A DNA stretch of 64,000 nt from DAOUJI01 sp965197415 (lineage in GTDB: Bacteria > Chloroflexota > Dehalococcoidia > Lucifugimonadales > JAGWBF01): contig OZ240207.1 of NCBI GenBank assembly GCA_965197415.1, forward strand, positions 1,860,001 through 1,924,000, in the 5' to 3' direction. The position numbers and the translations under genes were made by a program. Under the pieces are notes generated by a model, which ran no database searches, was not told where the DNA came from, and worked only from the letters and a program-made list of their open reading frames with translations. The first letter of the stretch is position 1, and every line of letters starts with the position of its first letter. Below, piece after piece: positions 41,429-50,222 of this stretch.

Positions 41429-41767
41429 ACGAGGGCTGCCCCTACGAACGGAATGCCATGCGGGAGAGGATTCGGGCCAGCCAAGTATCATGGCATTCCG
41501 GTTGTTCAAAGGTCTCCGGAGTGGGGGAAAGGACATTGTTCCCCTCGCCTTTAACGGGAGATGGTTGGGTGAGGGTGGCTGACCTAAAACCCCCAAGCCC
41601 GGCACGGATTGGATTGACACCGTTCCAACAGGTTTGCTAGCCTGAATTTGTCCCCACTCAACGCGATTCCACATCACAGGGACTTAGCGCTTCAGATTAA
41701 CCGGCAGCGGACCGGCTACGTCCATTTCCAGCCGCGCAACGCGCGTGGCATCGACGCGAAAAGAGTC
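41429..41767. other. Interval upstream of mgtE with a diverged repeat and promoter
   Basis: These 339 bases hold the right half of the palindrome hit by IS1182 (41433-41446) and a diverged hairpin repeat at 41540-41577. The promoter at 41614-41643 follows. The mgtE leader of about 115 bases could contain an M-box or other Mg sensor, but no such fold was recognised by eye. The frame continuing mgtE upstream lacks homology. Confidence 0.5.
41614..41643 (+). promoter_or_regulatory. Promoter upstream of mgtE
   Basis: TTGACA at 41614-41619 and TAGCCT at 41638-41643 are separated by 18 bases, with an extended -10 TGC. The sequence matches the promoter at 44923 at most positions. Confidence 0.6.
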
Positions 41768-43177
41768 ATGGAGCATCCACAAGACCACCTCGAACATCCA
41801 GGACGAGCCAGTGACACTCGTGGGGTTCGCGACATCATCGAGCGAGCCGAGGACCTCATGGCCCAGGTGCGCGAGAACCTGGCCGCGAACGACTTCGCAT
41901 CGGCCCTGACCCTGTTCATGGACCTGCGTCCGGCGGACCAGGCCGAGTTGGTCGGTGAACTGCGCGGCGGGCAACAAGAGGAAATCCTCAGGTCCATGAC
42001 CCCGGAAGTCGCGGCGGGTCTGCTGGAGCACATGGAGCCTGAAGAGGCTGTCGAGGTGTTCGGCGGCATGGAGACTGCCGTCCTATCGGCTGCGCTGGAC
42101 CAGACGACCCCCGACGTTGCGGTCGACTTCCTCAAGCATCTTCCCGAAGAACAGTCCCAGGAAACCCTTGAGGCGATGGAAGACCGGGACGAAGTGGCCC
42201 TGCTGCTGGGCTATTCCGACGAGACCGCCGGGGGGCTGATGACTCCCGAGTTCCTGTCCATACGGGCCGGGGCCACCGCCGACATCGCCTTGGACTCCGT
42301 CAGGATATTCGGCCCAAGGGTTGAGGACGTGGGTTCCATCCTCGTGGTGGACGAAGACCGGAGGCTGGTGGGTTCACTGGGGCTGGTTACTCTGGCCTTG
42401 GCCCGCCCCGGCTCCCTGGTGAGCGAACTGATGGACCCAGAGGTGGTGTCGGTGGAGGCGGACACTGACCAGGAGGAGTGCGCCCACCTCATGGAGCGGT
42501 ACGACTTGCACTGCCTGCCCGTCGTCGACAGCCAGAGCCGTCTGCTGGGCGTCATCCTGACCGAGGACCTCGTGGACGTGCTTCAGGAGGAAGCCACCGA
42601 GGACATGTACAGCATGACCGGAATCGCCGGAGAACGGCTGTTCAACCCCTTCTTCTCGTCCATGCGTCGGCGCCTGCCATGGCTCTACCTGAACCTGGCC
42701 ACCGCCGTGCTGGCGGCGGCGGTGGTGAGTCTATTCGAGTCCACCATCGAAAAGCTGGTGGTGCTCGCCGTATTTCTCCCGGTCATCGCGGGGCAGGGCG
42801 GAATCGGCGGCGCCCAGACCCTCACACTGGTCATTCGCAGCATGGCGTTGGGAGAGCTTCCCGCTCGCCGGGCCTTCCGACTGCTGGTGCGAGAGGCAGG
42901 CCTGGGAATCCTCCACGGGGTGCTGCTGGGGGTGGCTGTGGGCTTGGTGGCGTGGGCCTGGAAGGGCAACTTCATGCTGGGCGTGGTCCTGTGCCTGGCC
43001 ATGATAGGCAACATGATTGTGGCAGGCCTTGCCGGGGCGGCGACTCCAATAGCGCTGCGAGTTCTGAAGCTGGACCCCGCCCTGGGCGCCGCCGTGATCG
43101 TGACCACCATCACCGACATAGTCGGATTCGTGCTCTTCCTGGGCATAGCCGCAGCCCTCATCAGCTTTCTGATATAG
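41768..43177 (+). CDS. mgtE: MgtE-type magnesium transporter
   Basis: I start the 469-residue product at ATG 41768; the frame is open from 41648. The N-terminal superhelical domain (LRPADQAELVGEL, EPEEAVEVFGGM) is followed by GYSDETAGGLMTPEFLSI and two CBS domains. Five membrane helices end with VTTITDIVGFVLFLGIAAALIS, where the acidic residue lines the pore. It moves Mg, with the N and CBS domains closing the channel at high Mg. The pore segment reads GGIGGAQ, where most MgtE have GGNAG(S)Q-type sequence. The stop codon lies in the first bases of a repeat. Confidence 0.93.
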   Translation: MEHPQDHLEHPGRASDTRGVRDIIERAEDLMAQVRENLAANDFASALTLFMDLRPADQAELVGELRGGQQEEILRSMTPEVAAGLLEHMEPEEAVEVFGGMETAVLSAALDQTTPDVAVDFLKHLPEEQSQETLEAMEDRDEVALLLGYSDETAGGLMTPEFLSIRAGATADIALDSVRIFGPRVEDVGSILVVDEDRRLVGSLGLVTLALARPGSLVSELMDPEVVSVEADTDQEECAHLMERYDLHCLPVVDSQSRLLGVILTEDLVDVLQEEATEDMYSMTGIAGERLFNPFFSSMRRRLPWLYLNLATAVLAAAVVSLFESTIEKLVVLAVFLPVIAGQGGIGGAQTLTLVIRSMALGELPARRAFRLLVREAGLGILHGVLLGVAVGLVAWAWKGNFMLGVVLCLAMIGNMIVAGLAGAATPIALRVLKLDPALGAAVIVTTITDIVGFVLFLGIAAALISFLI

Positions 43178-43237
43178 CGCCTCAAGCGCGTTGACTACTC
43201 CTTCTCCACTGGCCGGAGAAGGTTGGGATGAGGGGAA
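43175..43237. repeat. Extended palindromic repeat after mgtE
   Basis: TAGCGCCTCAAGCGCGTTGACTACTCC followed by the CTTCTCC/GGAGAAGG hairpin and TTGGGATGAGGGGA. The whole 63 bases recur at 44841-44903, so the unit here is longer than the hairpin. The first TAG is the mgtE stop codon. Confidence 0.8.
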
Positions 43238-43961
43238 TGTTTCTCAAAGGCCGTCATCCCGGCGCAGGCCAGAAGGTGCAGTCGTTCTTGCTAGAGCCTG
43301 CCCTGAGCTTGCCGAAGGGAGTGCGGGCTATGGGGAAAGGTGAAGTGGAAATGACCCTCAGCGATGGCAAGACAAGCTTAGCGGGCATCGATGATTGGGC
43401 ACGTCCACTCTGAACATGGAATGAACGAAAACGACCTTTACGATATAATCCATTACCGATTTGGGGAGTGCGTTACGGACAAGACTGGGAAGACGAAGCC
43501 AATTCGCACTTATTGTGTGATGATCCAAGGGCACGACACCATCTCCATGTACAGGCGGACATCCTGTACGAACGGCTCTCCTCTGGTGTTTAAGCGTCAG
43601 AGCCAAAAGGTCGGACGGGTCAATGGACATCTCGCAGCATGATGACTGAAGAAGCTTCACCCGAGGATCGGACCAATATGGACCGAGCGGGAGACGCCAT
43701 TCGAGGCCGCGGTGAGGATTGAATGGGACAATCAGCTAAGGAAGCCGGGAACAACTTGGGAGATAGCCAGCCAACGGTCGTGCAGCGACTATCTCCACCC
43801 AGGACGCCGTGGCAGGGGAATACACACGGGGAGCGGGGAGACATTCAACGCCGAGGGCAACAAGTCCTTCAGGATGTATGGAAGATAGGCGACCCCTCTT
43901 TACCCAAAGGACATAGCCGCTCTCAAAGAAGATACAGACAACGTCTGAGAGAGGAGAACCG
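43178..43961. other. Gene-poor interval between mgtE and the lipoprotein
   Basis: These 784 bases begin with the repeat at 43175-43237, then a CCGGCGCAGGCC and GAGCTTGCCGAAGGGAG dispersed repeat (about 43255-43322). The rest is lower in GC. A frame at 43391-43642 (83 residues, containing NENDLYDIIHYRFGECVTDKTGK) and one at 43723-43977 are the only open stretches. Neither has a convincing ribosome site or recognised homology. It may be the remains of a decayed gene. Confidence 0.45.
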
Positions 43962-44447
43962 GTGTTCAAAGTCTTGATTGCTTTGTGGTTGGCTGTCGTC
44001 GCAACGGTGGTCGCGTGTGGAGGCGGAGGCGGCCCCCCAATGACCGTAGAGGAATACGCGTCTGCCTGTGAAGAACTAAGCGACAAATTCGAGGACGACT
44101 TCTCTTTCCAGTTCGACTCCACGGAGGATGCTCTCTCCGAGTTCAGGCGGTGGAACCCGCCAGAGGAGTTGAAGGAGTTCCACGAGACCAGAATTAGATT
44201 CATGGAAGCAGCGATAAACGTTCTGAAAGACACAGGTTTCTTGGAGCTGATGGAAGACTTGGAGAAAGCTGTCGAAGAGGAAAACCAGACTAAAGTCCTG
44301 CAATTCCAGTCCGAATTGGAGGGCATCCAAGAAAAGATGTCGGAGTTCGAGGACGAGGTGTCTGCATTGGCGGACGAGGCGCAACGTGCTCAGGGCACCC
44401 TCTCTCCGGCCACTCGCCGAATCCTCGAGGATGGAGACTGCCTCTAG
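43962..44447 (+). CDS. Lipoprotein with a helical coiled-coil body
   Basis: The 161-residue product starts at GTG 43962. A signal peptide (MFKVLIALWLAVVATVVAC) ends in a lipobox Cys at residue 19, followed by a Gly-rich stretch. The remainder is acidic and helical (EELSDKFEDDFSF, MEDLEKAVEEENQTKVLQFQSELEGIQEKM), probably a coiled coil on the outer face of the membrane. No family was recognised. The start depends on the signal-peptide match. Similar small helical lipoproteins are common in Chloroflexota, but no role is known. Confidence 0.65.
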   Translation: MFKVLIALWLAVVATVVACGGGGGPPMTVEEYASACEELSDKFEDDFSFQFDSTEDALSEFRRWNPPEELKEFHETRIRFMEAAINVLKDTGFLELMEDLEKAVEEENQTKVLQFQSELEGIQEKMSEFEDEVSALADEAQRAQGTLSPATRRILEDGDCL

Positions 44448-44840
44448 CTCCCAAGACCTGACCTTTGAAAAGGCCGTCGGGGCCCTGGTCGAGCACGGCT
44501 CGCCTAAACGTAAAGGTTCTGGGGCTTAGGTGTGCTTACAAGCGCCCCCTTGTGGACGAATATGCGCCACAGCCGGTCGCTCATACTGGAATTGTTGCAT
44601 AGGCTACGGTGGCGCTACATGTCCTAGGGTCCCGAGAGTATAAAGTCGGACGGACGTTACACCGTCACTCCAGCGAAGGCTGGAGTCCAGGGGACCCTTC
44701 GGCAAGCTCATGGCAGGCTCTTGCAAGGAGGAAAAGCGCTCCCTGTATCCCTGCTCCGCAGGAATGATGAAAAGGGTTCTATACTCGTCATCCCAACCTG
44801 CTTTTGCCAGCGGAGAAGGGCCAGTTTCCGTCTATTATCA

Positions 44841-44903
44841 TAGCGCCTCATACGCGTTGACTACTCCTTCTCCCCTGGCGGGAGAAGGTTGGGATGAGGG
44901 GGA
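44841..44903. repeat. Extended palindromic repeat before the epimerase promoter
   Basis: TAGCGCCTCATACGCGTTGACTACTCC then CTTCTCCCCTGGCGGGAGAAGG and TTGGGATGAGGGGG, the near-twin of 43175-43237. Confidence 0.8.
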
Positions 44904-44922
44904 ACGGACAACACCCCCGTCG

Positions 44923-44951
44923 TTGACACCCATCAAAGCCTTTGCTAGCCT
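44923..44951 (+). promoter_or_regulatory. Promoter upstream of the epimerase-FolC-FabF run
   Basis: TTGACA at 44923-44928 and TAGCCT at 44946-44951 with 17 bases between and an extended -10 TGC, nearly the same sequence as the mgtE promoter. The leader is about 30 bases and carries GAGGATAGGG ahead of the TTG start. Confidence 0.65.
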
Positions 44952-44987
44952 GAAATCAGGAAAGACGAACCGGATGAGGATAGGGTT

Positions 44988-45938
44988 TTGATTGCTCTCG
45001 TGACTGGGGCCACCGGATTCCTCGGACGCCACGTAGTCAAAGCGTTGGACGACATGGGCGTCGAGGTGCGTTGCCTGGTCCATACGCCCGGAAAAGAAGA
45101 TGTCTTCGGACGCACTAGCGTTGACGTGCACTACGGGAGCGTAAGCGACCCTGAATCAATAGGCTCAGCCCTATACAACGTGGACGCAGTCGTCCACTTG
45201 GTGGCGGTCATCCGGGAGCGGGGATCGTCCACCTTCGAAGCCATCAACCACCGGGGGGCCAGAAACGTGGCCCGGGCCGCCGCCCAAACGGGGGTCAAGC
45301 ACCTGGTCCACGTCGGGGCCATAGGCTCCGTCGAAGATGCAAGACTCCCTTACTTACACAGCAAGTGGAGAGGCGAGCAGGCCGTGATGGAGTCCGGCGT
45401 CCCCTACACGATCATCAGGGGGTCCATCCTGTTCGGACCCGGCGACGAGTTCATCAACTCCCTGGCTGGACTTGTCAAAGCCCTTCCCGTGGCGACGGTG
45501 GCGGGGAACGGACGCAACAAGTTCCAACCTATCGCGGTGGATGAGGCGGCCAAGTGCGTGGCCCTTGCCGTCCAGCGGCAGGGCCCCTTGGGAGAGACCG
45601 TCGAGATTGGCGGCCCTCACCACCTGTCTTACAACGACATTGTGGACACAATATGCCGCACATATAGGGCTCGCAGGCTCAGGCTGCATGTGCCGTTGTT
45701 CGCAATGCGGCCAGCGGTTAAATTGATGGAGGCGGTCATGTCAAGGCCGCCCGTCACAACCGACCAGCTGGGCATGGTGAGCTTAGACAACGTGGCCGAG
45801 CTGGGCACGGTGGAGAAGGTTTTCGGATTCTCGCCGAGGCCGCTTGAGGGGAACATAGGATACATCCGGGACATCAGTGCTTTCGAGGGCCTGAAGATGG
45901 CCCTGGGTAAGATGCCGAAACGCATCCGGGACCACTAG
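44988..45938 (+). CDS. NAD(P)-dependent epimerase/dehydratase (NDUFA9-like atypical SDR)
   Basis: The 316-residue product starts at TTG 44988. It has a Rossmann motif VTGATGFLGRHVV near 5-17, NVDAVVHLVAV, and an active-site-like PYLHSKWRGE (Tyr-x3-Lys type). The YTIIRGSILFGPGD and FQPIAVDEAAKCV segments are typical of complex I NDUFA9-like and other atypical short-chain dehydrogenases. These bind NADP and may act on lipids or isoprenoids, or be structural. It has its own promoter and lies 4 bases before folC. Confidence 0.88.
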   Translation: MIALVTGATGFLGRHVVKALDDMGVEVRCLVHTPGKEDVFGRTSVDVHYGSVSDPESIGSALYNVDAVVHLVAVIRERGSSTFEAINHRGARNVARAAAQTGVKHLVHVGAIGSVEDARLPYLHSKWRGEQAVMESGVPYTIIRGSILFGPGDEFINSLAGLVKALPVATVAGNGRNKFQPIAVDEAAKCVALAVQRQGPLGETVEIGGPHHLSYNDIVDTICRTYRARRLRLHVPLFAMRPAVKLMEAVMSRPPVTTDQLGMVSLDNVAELGTVEKVFGFSPRPLEGNIGYIRDISAFEGLKMALGKMPKRIRDH

Positions 45939-45942
45939 AGCA

Positions 45943-47286
45943 ATGGACTATCAGGCGGCTTATACCAAGCTGCTGGGCCTGGTGGACCTAGAGCGGATGA
46001 GGTCAGCCACGAGGTTCAGGAAACGGTACAACCTGGCGAAGATGGAAGCCATCCTCGACCGGATGGGGAATCCCCAAACCCGGACGCCAGCGGTCCACAT
46101 CACTGGGACCAAAGGAAAGGGGAGCACGGCCGCCCTGTGTTCCTCCGTCCTGGTCAGCGCCGGCTACCACACCGGATTCTACTCATCACCCCACATCCAT
46201 ACGTTCAGGGAGCGCATCAGGCTGGACGGGGAGCCGGTAAGCCCTGATGAGTTTGCATCTCTAGTGGAGAGGGTATGGCCTTATATCACGTGGGTCACGG
46301 AAGACTCCGGTCTGGGTGGAGCCACCATGTTCGAAGCTCTTACGGCTATGGCCTTTCTCCATTTCAGCGAACGTGCTGAGGTCGAAGTGTTGGAGGTGGG
46401 TCTTGGGGGCAGGCTCGACACCACCAACGTCATCCAACCCCCTGCCCTGAAAGCCTGCGCCATCACGTCCATCAGCCTGGACCACACCTCCATTCTTGGC
46501 AACTCACTTGAGAGCATCGCCAACGAAAAAGCGGGTATAATCAAGCCCGGCACGACGGTCGTCAGCGCGCCGCAACCCCAGGAAGCGATGGATGTCATCA
46601 AGTCCACCGCCAACGAAAAAGGCGCGGACTTGGTCGTCGTGGGCGAGGACATCCGTTGGACGCCAGGAGCCAAAAGCCAGGACGGACAGAGCTTCACAGT
46701 TCACGGTCGTTCCGGTTCTTACGATTTGTGGACGCCCCTGCTTGGCAACTTCCAGATGGAGAACGGAGCGGTGGCGGTCGGAGTGTTGGAGGCTGCTGCG
46801 GAACGGGGCCTGGAGATAACTATGGAGGCCATGAAGGAAGGGTTCCGCACGGTGTCGTGGCCCTGCCGCATGGAAGTGTTGCCGGGAAGGCCTAGAATCG
46901 TGTGCGACGGCAGCCACAACCCATATTCGGCAGCCAAGCTCAAGGCCACCCTTCCCGAATACCTGGACTATTCGGACGTGGTCATGGTGGCGGGAGTCTC
47001 AGCGGACAAGAACATGGGCGGCATAGTGGCCGAGTTGGCCGGAATGACCCGAAAGGCCGTGGTCGCCAGGTCAAGGCATCCCCGGGCAGCCGACGCCGAA
47101 GAGGTGGCCGAGGCCTTCCGCACGAACGGCACGGAAGCCGTCGTGGCGCCCGACGTGGGTCAGGCGCTGGAGCAAGCCAGGTCCATGGCTGGGGACGACG
47201 ACATAGTGCTGGCTACCGGGTCCCTTTTCATAGCCGCAGAGGTCAGGGAAGCGGTACTGGGAATCGAGCCGGAACTCTACACATAG
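45943..47286 (+). CDS. folC: Folylpolyglutamate synthase/dihydrofolate synthase
   Basis: This 447-residue FolC has the Mur-ligase P-loop VHITGTKGKGSTAALCSSVL, then GFYSSPHIHTFRERI and TMFEALTAMAF. VLEVGLGGRLDTTNVI, ITSISLDHTSILG and the KAGIIKPG lysine segment follow. The C-terminal domain has CDGSHNPYSAAKL. It attaches glutamate residues to folates and probably also makes dihydrofolate. The start is 4 bases after the epimerase stop, and fabF follows 42 bases later, so the three genes are one transcript. Confidence 0.95.
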   Translation: MDYQAAYTKLLGLVDLERMRSATRFRKRYNLAKMEAILDRMGNPQTRTPAVHITGTKGKGSTAALCSSVLVSAGYHTGFYSSPHIHTFRERIRLDGEPVSPDEFASLVERVWPYITWVTEDSGLGGATMFEALTAMAFLHFSERAEVEVLEVGLGGRLDTTNVIQPPALKACAITSISLDHTSILGNSLESIANEKAGIIKPGTTVVSAPQPQEAMDVIKSTANEKGADLVVVGEDIRWTPGAKSQDGQSFTVHGRSGSYDLWTPLLGNFQMENGAVAVGVLEAAAERGLEITMEAMKEGFRTVSWPCRMEVLPGRPRIVCDGSHNPYSAAKLKATLPEYLDYSDVVMVAGVSADKNMGGIVAELAGMTRKAVVARSRHPRAADAEEVAEAFRTNGTEAVVAPDVGQALEQARSMAGDDDIVLATGSLFIAAEVREAVLGIEPELYT

Positions 47287-47328
47287 CCGCCGGGCCAGGT
47301 GCAACCGGGATCAGACGAGAGGAGATGG

Positions 47329-48573
47329 ATGGATAGGCGCAGAGTGGTGGTTACGGGCATGGGGGCGATGACTCCGCTGGGAACGAACGTGGACGAATAC
47401 TGGGCGAACTTGCTGGCCGGCAAGTCGGGAATCGGCGACATGACCCTTTGCGACCCCACCGGATACTCGTGCCGCATAGCCGGCGAGGTGAAGAACTTCG
47501 ACCCCGTACAATACGTGAACCCCAAGGAGGCCCGGCGCATGGCCCGTTTCTCCCAACTGGCCGTCGCCGCCGGTCTCATGGCGGCTGAGGACTCCGGTCT
47601 GGACATGTCCAAAGAAGACCGTCACAAGGTGGGCGTGATTCTGGGGAACGGAAATGGAGGCTTCCCGGAGATGGAATCGGGCGCCCGCGTGGTGGTCGAG
47701 AAGGGCGGAATGAGAATGTCCCCCTTCTTCTTTCCCTTGGTGCTGCCCAACATGGCAGCGGGGAACTTGAGCCGGGTGCTCGGGGCCAAGGGGTACAACT
47801 CGACTGCCATTACAGCTTGCGCGGCCTCCAACCAGGCGATGGGCGAGGCGCTGGAGGCGGTGCGCAGAGGGACCGCCGACGTTATATTCACCGGAGGGGC
47901 CGAGGCCGGAATAAGTCAGCTAGGCTTGGGCGGATTCTGCGTAATGAAGGCGCTCAGCGTCAGCAACGACGAGCCTCAGCGGGCCAGCAGACCTTTCGAC
48001 GCCAAGAGAGACGGGTTCGTTCCCGCGGAAGGAGCCGTGGTCCTAGTCCTGGAGTCCCTGGACCACGCCCTGGCGCGGAACTCCCGCATACTGTGCGAGC
48101 TGGCGGGGTTCGGATGTACCTCCGACGCCTACCACCCTGTTCACCCGGAAGAGTCTGGCGACAGCACCATCCTGGCCATGAAGAACGCCCTCGACGACGC
48201 CGGAGTTTCACCGGACGAGGTGGACTACATCAACGCCCACGGCACCTCCACACCTCTGAACGACATGGCGGAGACCAAGGCCATTAAGGGGTTGTTCGGG
48301 GAGCAGGCGTACAAGATACCCATTAGCTCCACCAAGTCCATGACCGGACACTCGCTGGGAGCCGCAGGCGCTCTGGAAGCCGTGCCTTGCATAAAAGCAA
48401 TAACCGACGGGCAAGTCCACCCGACCATAAACTACGAGTTCCCCGACCCTGAATGCGACCTGGACTATATACCCAACCAATCCAGAAAGCTGGACGTGCG
48501 CGTGGCGCTGTCCAACGCTTTCGGATTCGGCGGGCAGAACGCCTGCCTGGTGTTCAAGCGGTTTGAGGAGTAG
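47329..48573 (+). CDS. fabF: 3-oxoacyl-[acyl-carrier-protein] synthase II
   Basis: Starting at ATG 47329 behind GAGAGGAG gives 414 residues, the norm for FabF. The protein opens RRRVVVTGMGAMTPLG. The Cys-His-His triad is present: Cys in ITACAASNQAMGEA, His in YINAHGTSTPLND, and His in STKSMTGHSLGAAG. ALSNAFGFGGQNACLV ends the fold. It condenses malonyl-ACP with acyl-ACP in fatty-acid elongation. It follows folC on the same strand; no other fab gene is near. It may serve lipid or specialised synthesis, but sequence favours FabF. Confidence 0.95.
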   Translation: MDRRRVVVTGMGAMTPLGTNVDEYWANLLAGKSGIGDMTLCDPTGYSCRIAGEVKNFDPVQYVNPKEARRMARFSQLAVAAGLMAAEDSGLDMSKEDRHKVGVILGNGNGGFPEMESGARVVVEKGGMRMSPFFFPLVLPNMAAGNLSRVLGAKGYNSTAITACAASNQAMGEALEAVRRGTADVIFTGGAEAGISQLGLGGFCVMKALSVSNDEPQRASRPFDAKRDGFVPAEGAVVLVLESLDHALARNSRILCELAGFGCTSDAYHPVHPEESGDSTILAMKNALDDAGVSPDEVDYINAHGTSTPLNDMAETKAIKGLFGEQAYKIPISSTKSMTGHSLGAAGALEAVPCIKAITDGQVHPTINYEFPDPECDLDYIPNQSRKLDVRVALSNAFGFGGQNACLVFKRFEE

Positions 48574-48576
48574 CGG

Positions 48577-48804
48577 TCATAACCAGATGCAGGTGACGGT
48601 CCCGGTCACTCCGGTGATGGTGCGGATGTTGTGGCGGAGCTGGGCGGTGAGGTCCTCGTCTGTGTCGGCCTCGAGTTCGACTACAAAGTCGTAGGGGCCA
48701 AGCACTTCTCGTACGATGGCACCCCTGATGCTCCGCAGCTTCTGGGCTATCTCCGCCGTCCTGACGGGTTCACAAGTTATAAGCACGTATGCGTTGGCTG
48801 CCAT
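48577..48804 (-). CDS. AsnC/Lrp-type ligand-binding (RAM) domain protein
   Basis: The 75-residue product has only the RAM (AsnC_trans_reg) domain with no DNA-binding helix-turn-helix: AYVLITCEPVRTAEIAQKLRSIRG and VVELEADTDEDLTAQLRHNIRTI. Stand-alone RAM proteins bind amino acids or effectors and may assist full regulators. It starts at ATG 48804 behind GGGAGGTC. A frame at 48837 is longer but lacks support. It is convergent with fabF (3-base gap). A 305-base stretch containing its 5' part and promoter is duplicated at 49773-50078. Confidence 0.8.
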   Translation of the reverse strand: MAANAYVLITCEPVRTAEIAQKLRSIRGAIVREVLGPYDFVVELEADTDEDLTAQLRHNIRTITGVTGTVTCIWL

Positions 48805-48925
48805 CTCAGACCTCCCAGTGAGTCGATGCACCCTCATTGCCCATCAAGGGTCCATCAAGCTAATGGACTATATCGGCATATCTCCATGATACACCGGCTT
48901 CCCGTTCGATTCCACGCAAGTCCAC
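48621..48925. repeat. Segmental duplication, copy 1
   Basis: Contains most of the RAM-domain gene, its ribosome site and its promoter region. It is nearly identical to 49773-50078 in the same orientation. Confidence 0.85.
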
Positions 48926-49055
48926 ATCTTCCCAAGTAACCATACTCCGATATTATGTATCTAGGGAAGTTGGCCCCGGCTGGAAACCGGTATACAGAGA
49001 GTGACCAGGGTTGCCGCTGCAACCCCGTTCTAGAGATTTTTCAGGCATCGGAGTG

Positions 49056-49667
49056 ATGGAGACAGCAGAAGCGCGGGAAAGGATGCGAAAGCTAACGAAT
49101 ATGGGGATTATCGGCTGGCTCGTTTCCTTTGTAGCGCAAATGCATCGGCGCTACGCGCCCAAGACCCATCTTTTGGACCCCCAGTTCCGCCATTCCCACA
49201 AGAACTACTTAGTCCAGGTCGCTCTGGCAACTGCCGCCATGTTCGCCATCCTCTCGATGGTAGACTCCCTCTCCGATGCAGCCCTGGCTGCCGGTCTGGG
49301 GTCCAGCGTCCTTATCGTATTCGTGAATCCTTCCAATCGGTCTGCCACGCCCCGGTCTTTGATCGGAGGCCATGTTCTAGGGGCGCTCATTGGCCTGGGA
49401 TTCTCCCTTCTGCTGTTCTCAACCCCACTGGAAGATGTCCTTGCGGGCGCCACCCTCCTGCGCGGCGCGATCCTGGCCGCTTCCGTGGGAGTCCTCATGC
49501 TGGCCATGTCCACAACCGACACCGAACACGCGCCGGCCGCCGGGACGGTGCTGGGAATAGCCACCAAGGCCTTGGACCCGTTCACTATTCCGATCATCAT
49601 CGGCGCTGTGCTGCTTCTGGCCTTAATCAAGTTCCTGCTCCACCGGTACCTGCACGACCTCATCTGA
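49056..49667 (+). CDS. HPP-family integral membrane protein
   Basis: Starting at ATG 49056 gives about 203 residues with four membrane helices, beginning YLVQVALATAAMFAILSMVDSL. A conserved LIGGHVLGALIGLGFSLLLF segment and a TEHAPAAGTVLGIATK segment correspond to the HPP signature, here His-Ala-Pro instead of His-Pro-Pro. HPP proteins include chloroplast nitrite transporters and bacterial relatives of unknown substrate. TTG 49011 is possible as start. The gene lies between two copies of the RAM-domain duplication. Confidence 0.8.
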   Translation: METAEARERMRKLTNMGIIGWLVSFVAQMHRRYAPKTHLLDPQFRHSHKNYLVQVALATAAMFAILSMVDSLSDAALAAGLGSSVLIVFVNPSNRSATPRSLIGGHVLGALIGLGFSLLLFSTPLEDVLAGATLLRGAILAASVGVLMLAMSTTDTEHAPAAGTVLGIATKALDPFTIPIIIGAVLLLALIKFLLHRYLHDLI

Positions 49668-49769
49668 GATTCGGGGCTTGCCAAACATCACTTGACGCTT
49701 CTTACAGAAGCAGAGCTGCTAGCAGGCTCATTGGTGAGTTGGACCAAGGACGGTCGCTCCTCAAGCTGA

Positions 49770-49953
49770 GTACGGATGTTGTGGCGAAGCTGGGCGGTGA
49801 GGTCCTCGTCGGTGTCGGCCTCAAGCTCCACTACGAAGTCATAGGGGCCGAGCGCTTCTCGCACGATGGCGCCCCTGATGCTCCGCAGCTTCTGGGCTAT
49901 TTCCGCCGTCCTGACAGGTTCGCAAGTTAGAGCACGTATGCGTTGGCTGCCAT
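49770..49953 (-). pseudogene. Decayed second copy of the RAM-domain gene
   Basis: The sequence from 49953 down reads MAANAYVL and then meets TAA, because one base is missing relative to the intact copy at 48577. Downstream codons still match (EPVRTAEIAQKLRSIRG...HNIRT) in the shifted frame. After about 49773 the copy ends and unrelated sequence follows. The 102-residue open frame 49688-49996 is only a fortuitous join of the 5' leader with this remnant. Confidence 0.75.
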
Positions 49954-50078
49954 CCCTGACCTCCCAGTGAGTCGATGCACCCTCATTGCCCATCAAGGGT
50001 CCATCAAGCTAATGGACTATACCGGCATATCTCCATGATACACCGGCTTCCCCCGTTCGATTCCACGTGAGTCCACCA
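49773..50078. repeat. Segmental duplication, copy 2
   Basis: Direct repeat of 48621-48925, about 95 percent alike by eye, holding the decayed RAM gene and its promoter-side DNA. The unit between the copies holds the HPP gene. Confidence 0.85.
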
Positions 50079-50222
50079 CTTCCGGACCGAAGCCGTGGGT
50101 GCACCGTGACCTCTAGACGGAGACCATCGCGTTGGGAAAATGCTGAGACCGACAAAATTTGCTATGCTATGGGTAACTAGGATCCCTTGCATCCCCTAGT
50201 TTGTAAAGAAGGTTGAAGAAAG

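Larger units (their letters stand above)
44448..44987. other. Repeat-rich interval between the lipoprotein and the epimerase
   Basis: 540 bases without a credible gene. They contain a CACTCCAGCGAAGGCTGGAG repeat at about 44666-44685, an inverted CCCTTCGGCAAGCTCATGG near 44695-44713, and the extended palindromic repeat 44841-44903. The promoter at 44923-44951 follows. Confidence 0.55.

Noticed and set aside
41645..41767. Mg-sensing riboswitch (M-box or ykkC type) in the mgtE leader
   Set aside because: No characteristic conserved stems could be recognised by eye; a covariance-model search would be needed to claim one.
43391..43977. Small frames in the interval after mgtE
   Set aside because: No ribosome site, no recognised family and poor codon pattern; kept only as a note in the interval entry.
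49688..49996. 102-residue frame as a second RAM-domain gene
   Set aside because: Its first residues come from the leader of the duplicated gene in another frame. The true start at 49953 hits TAA after 8 codons, so it is a remnant.
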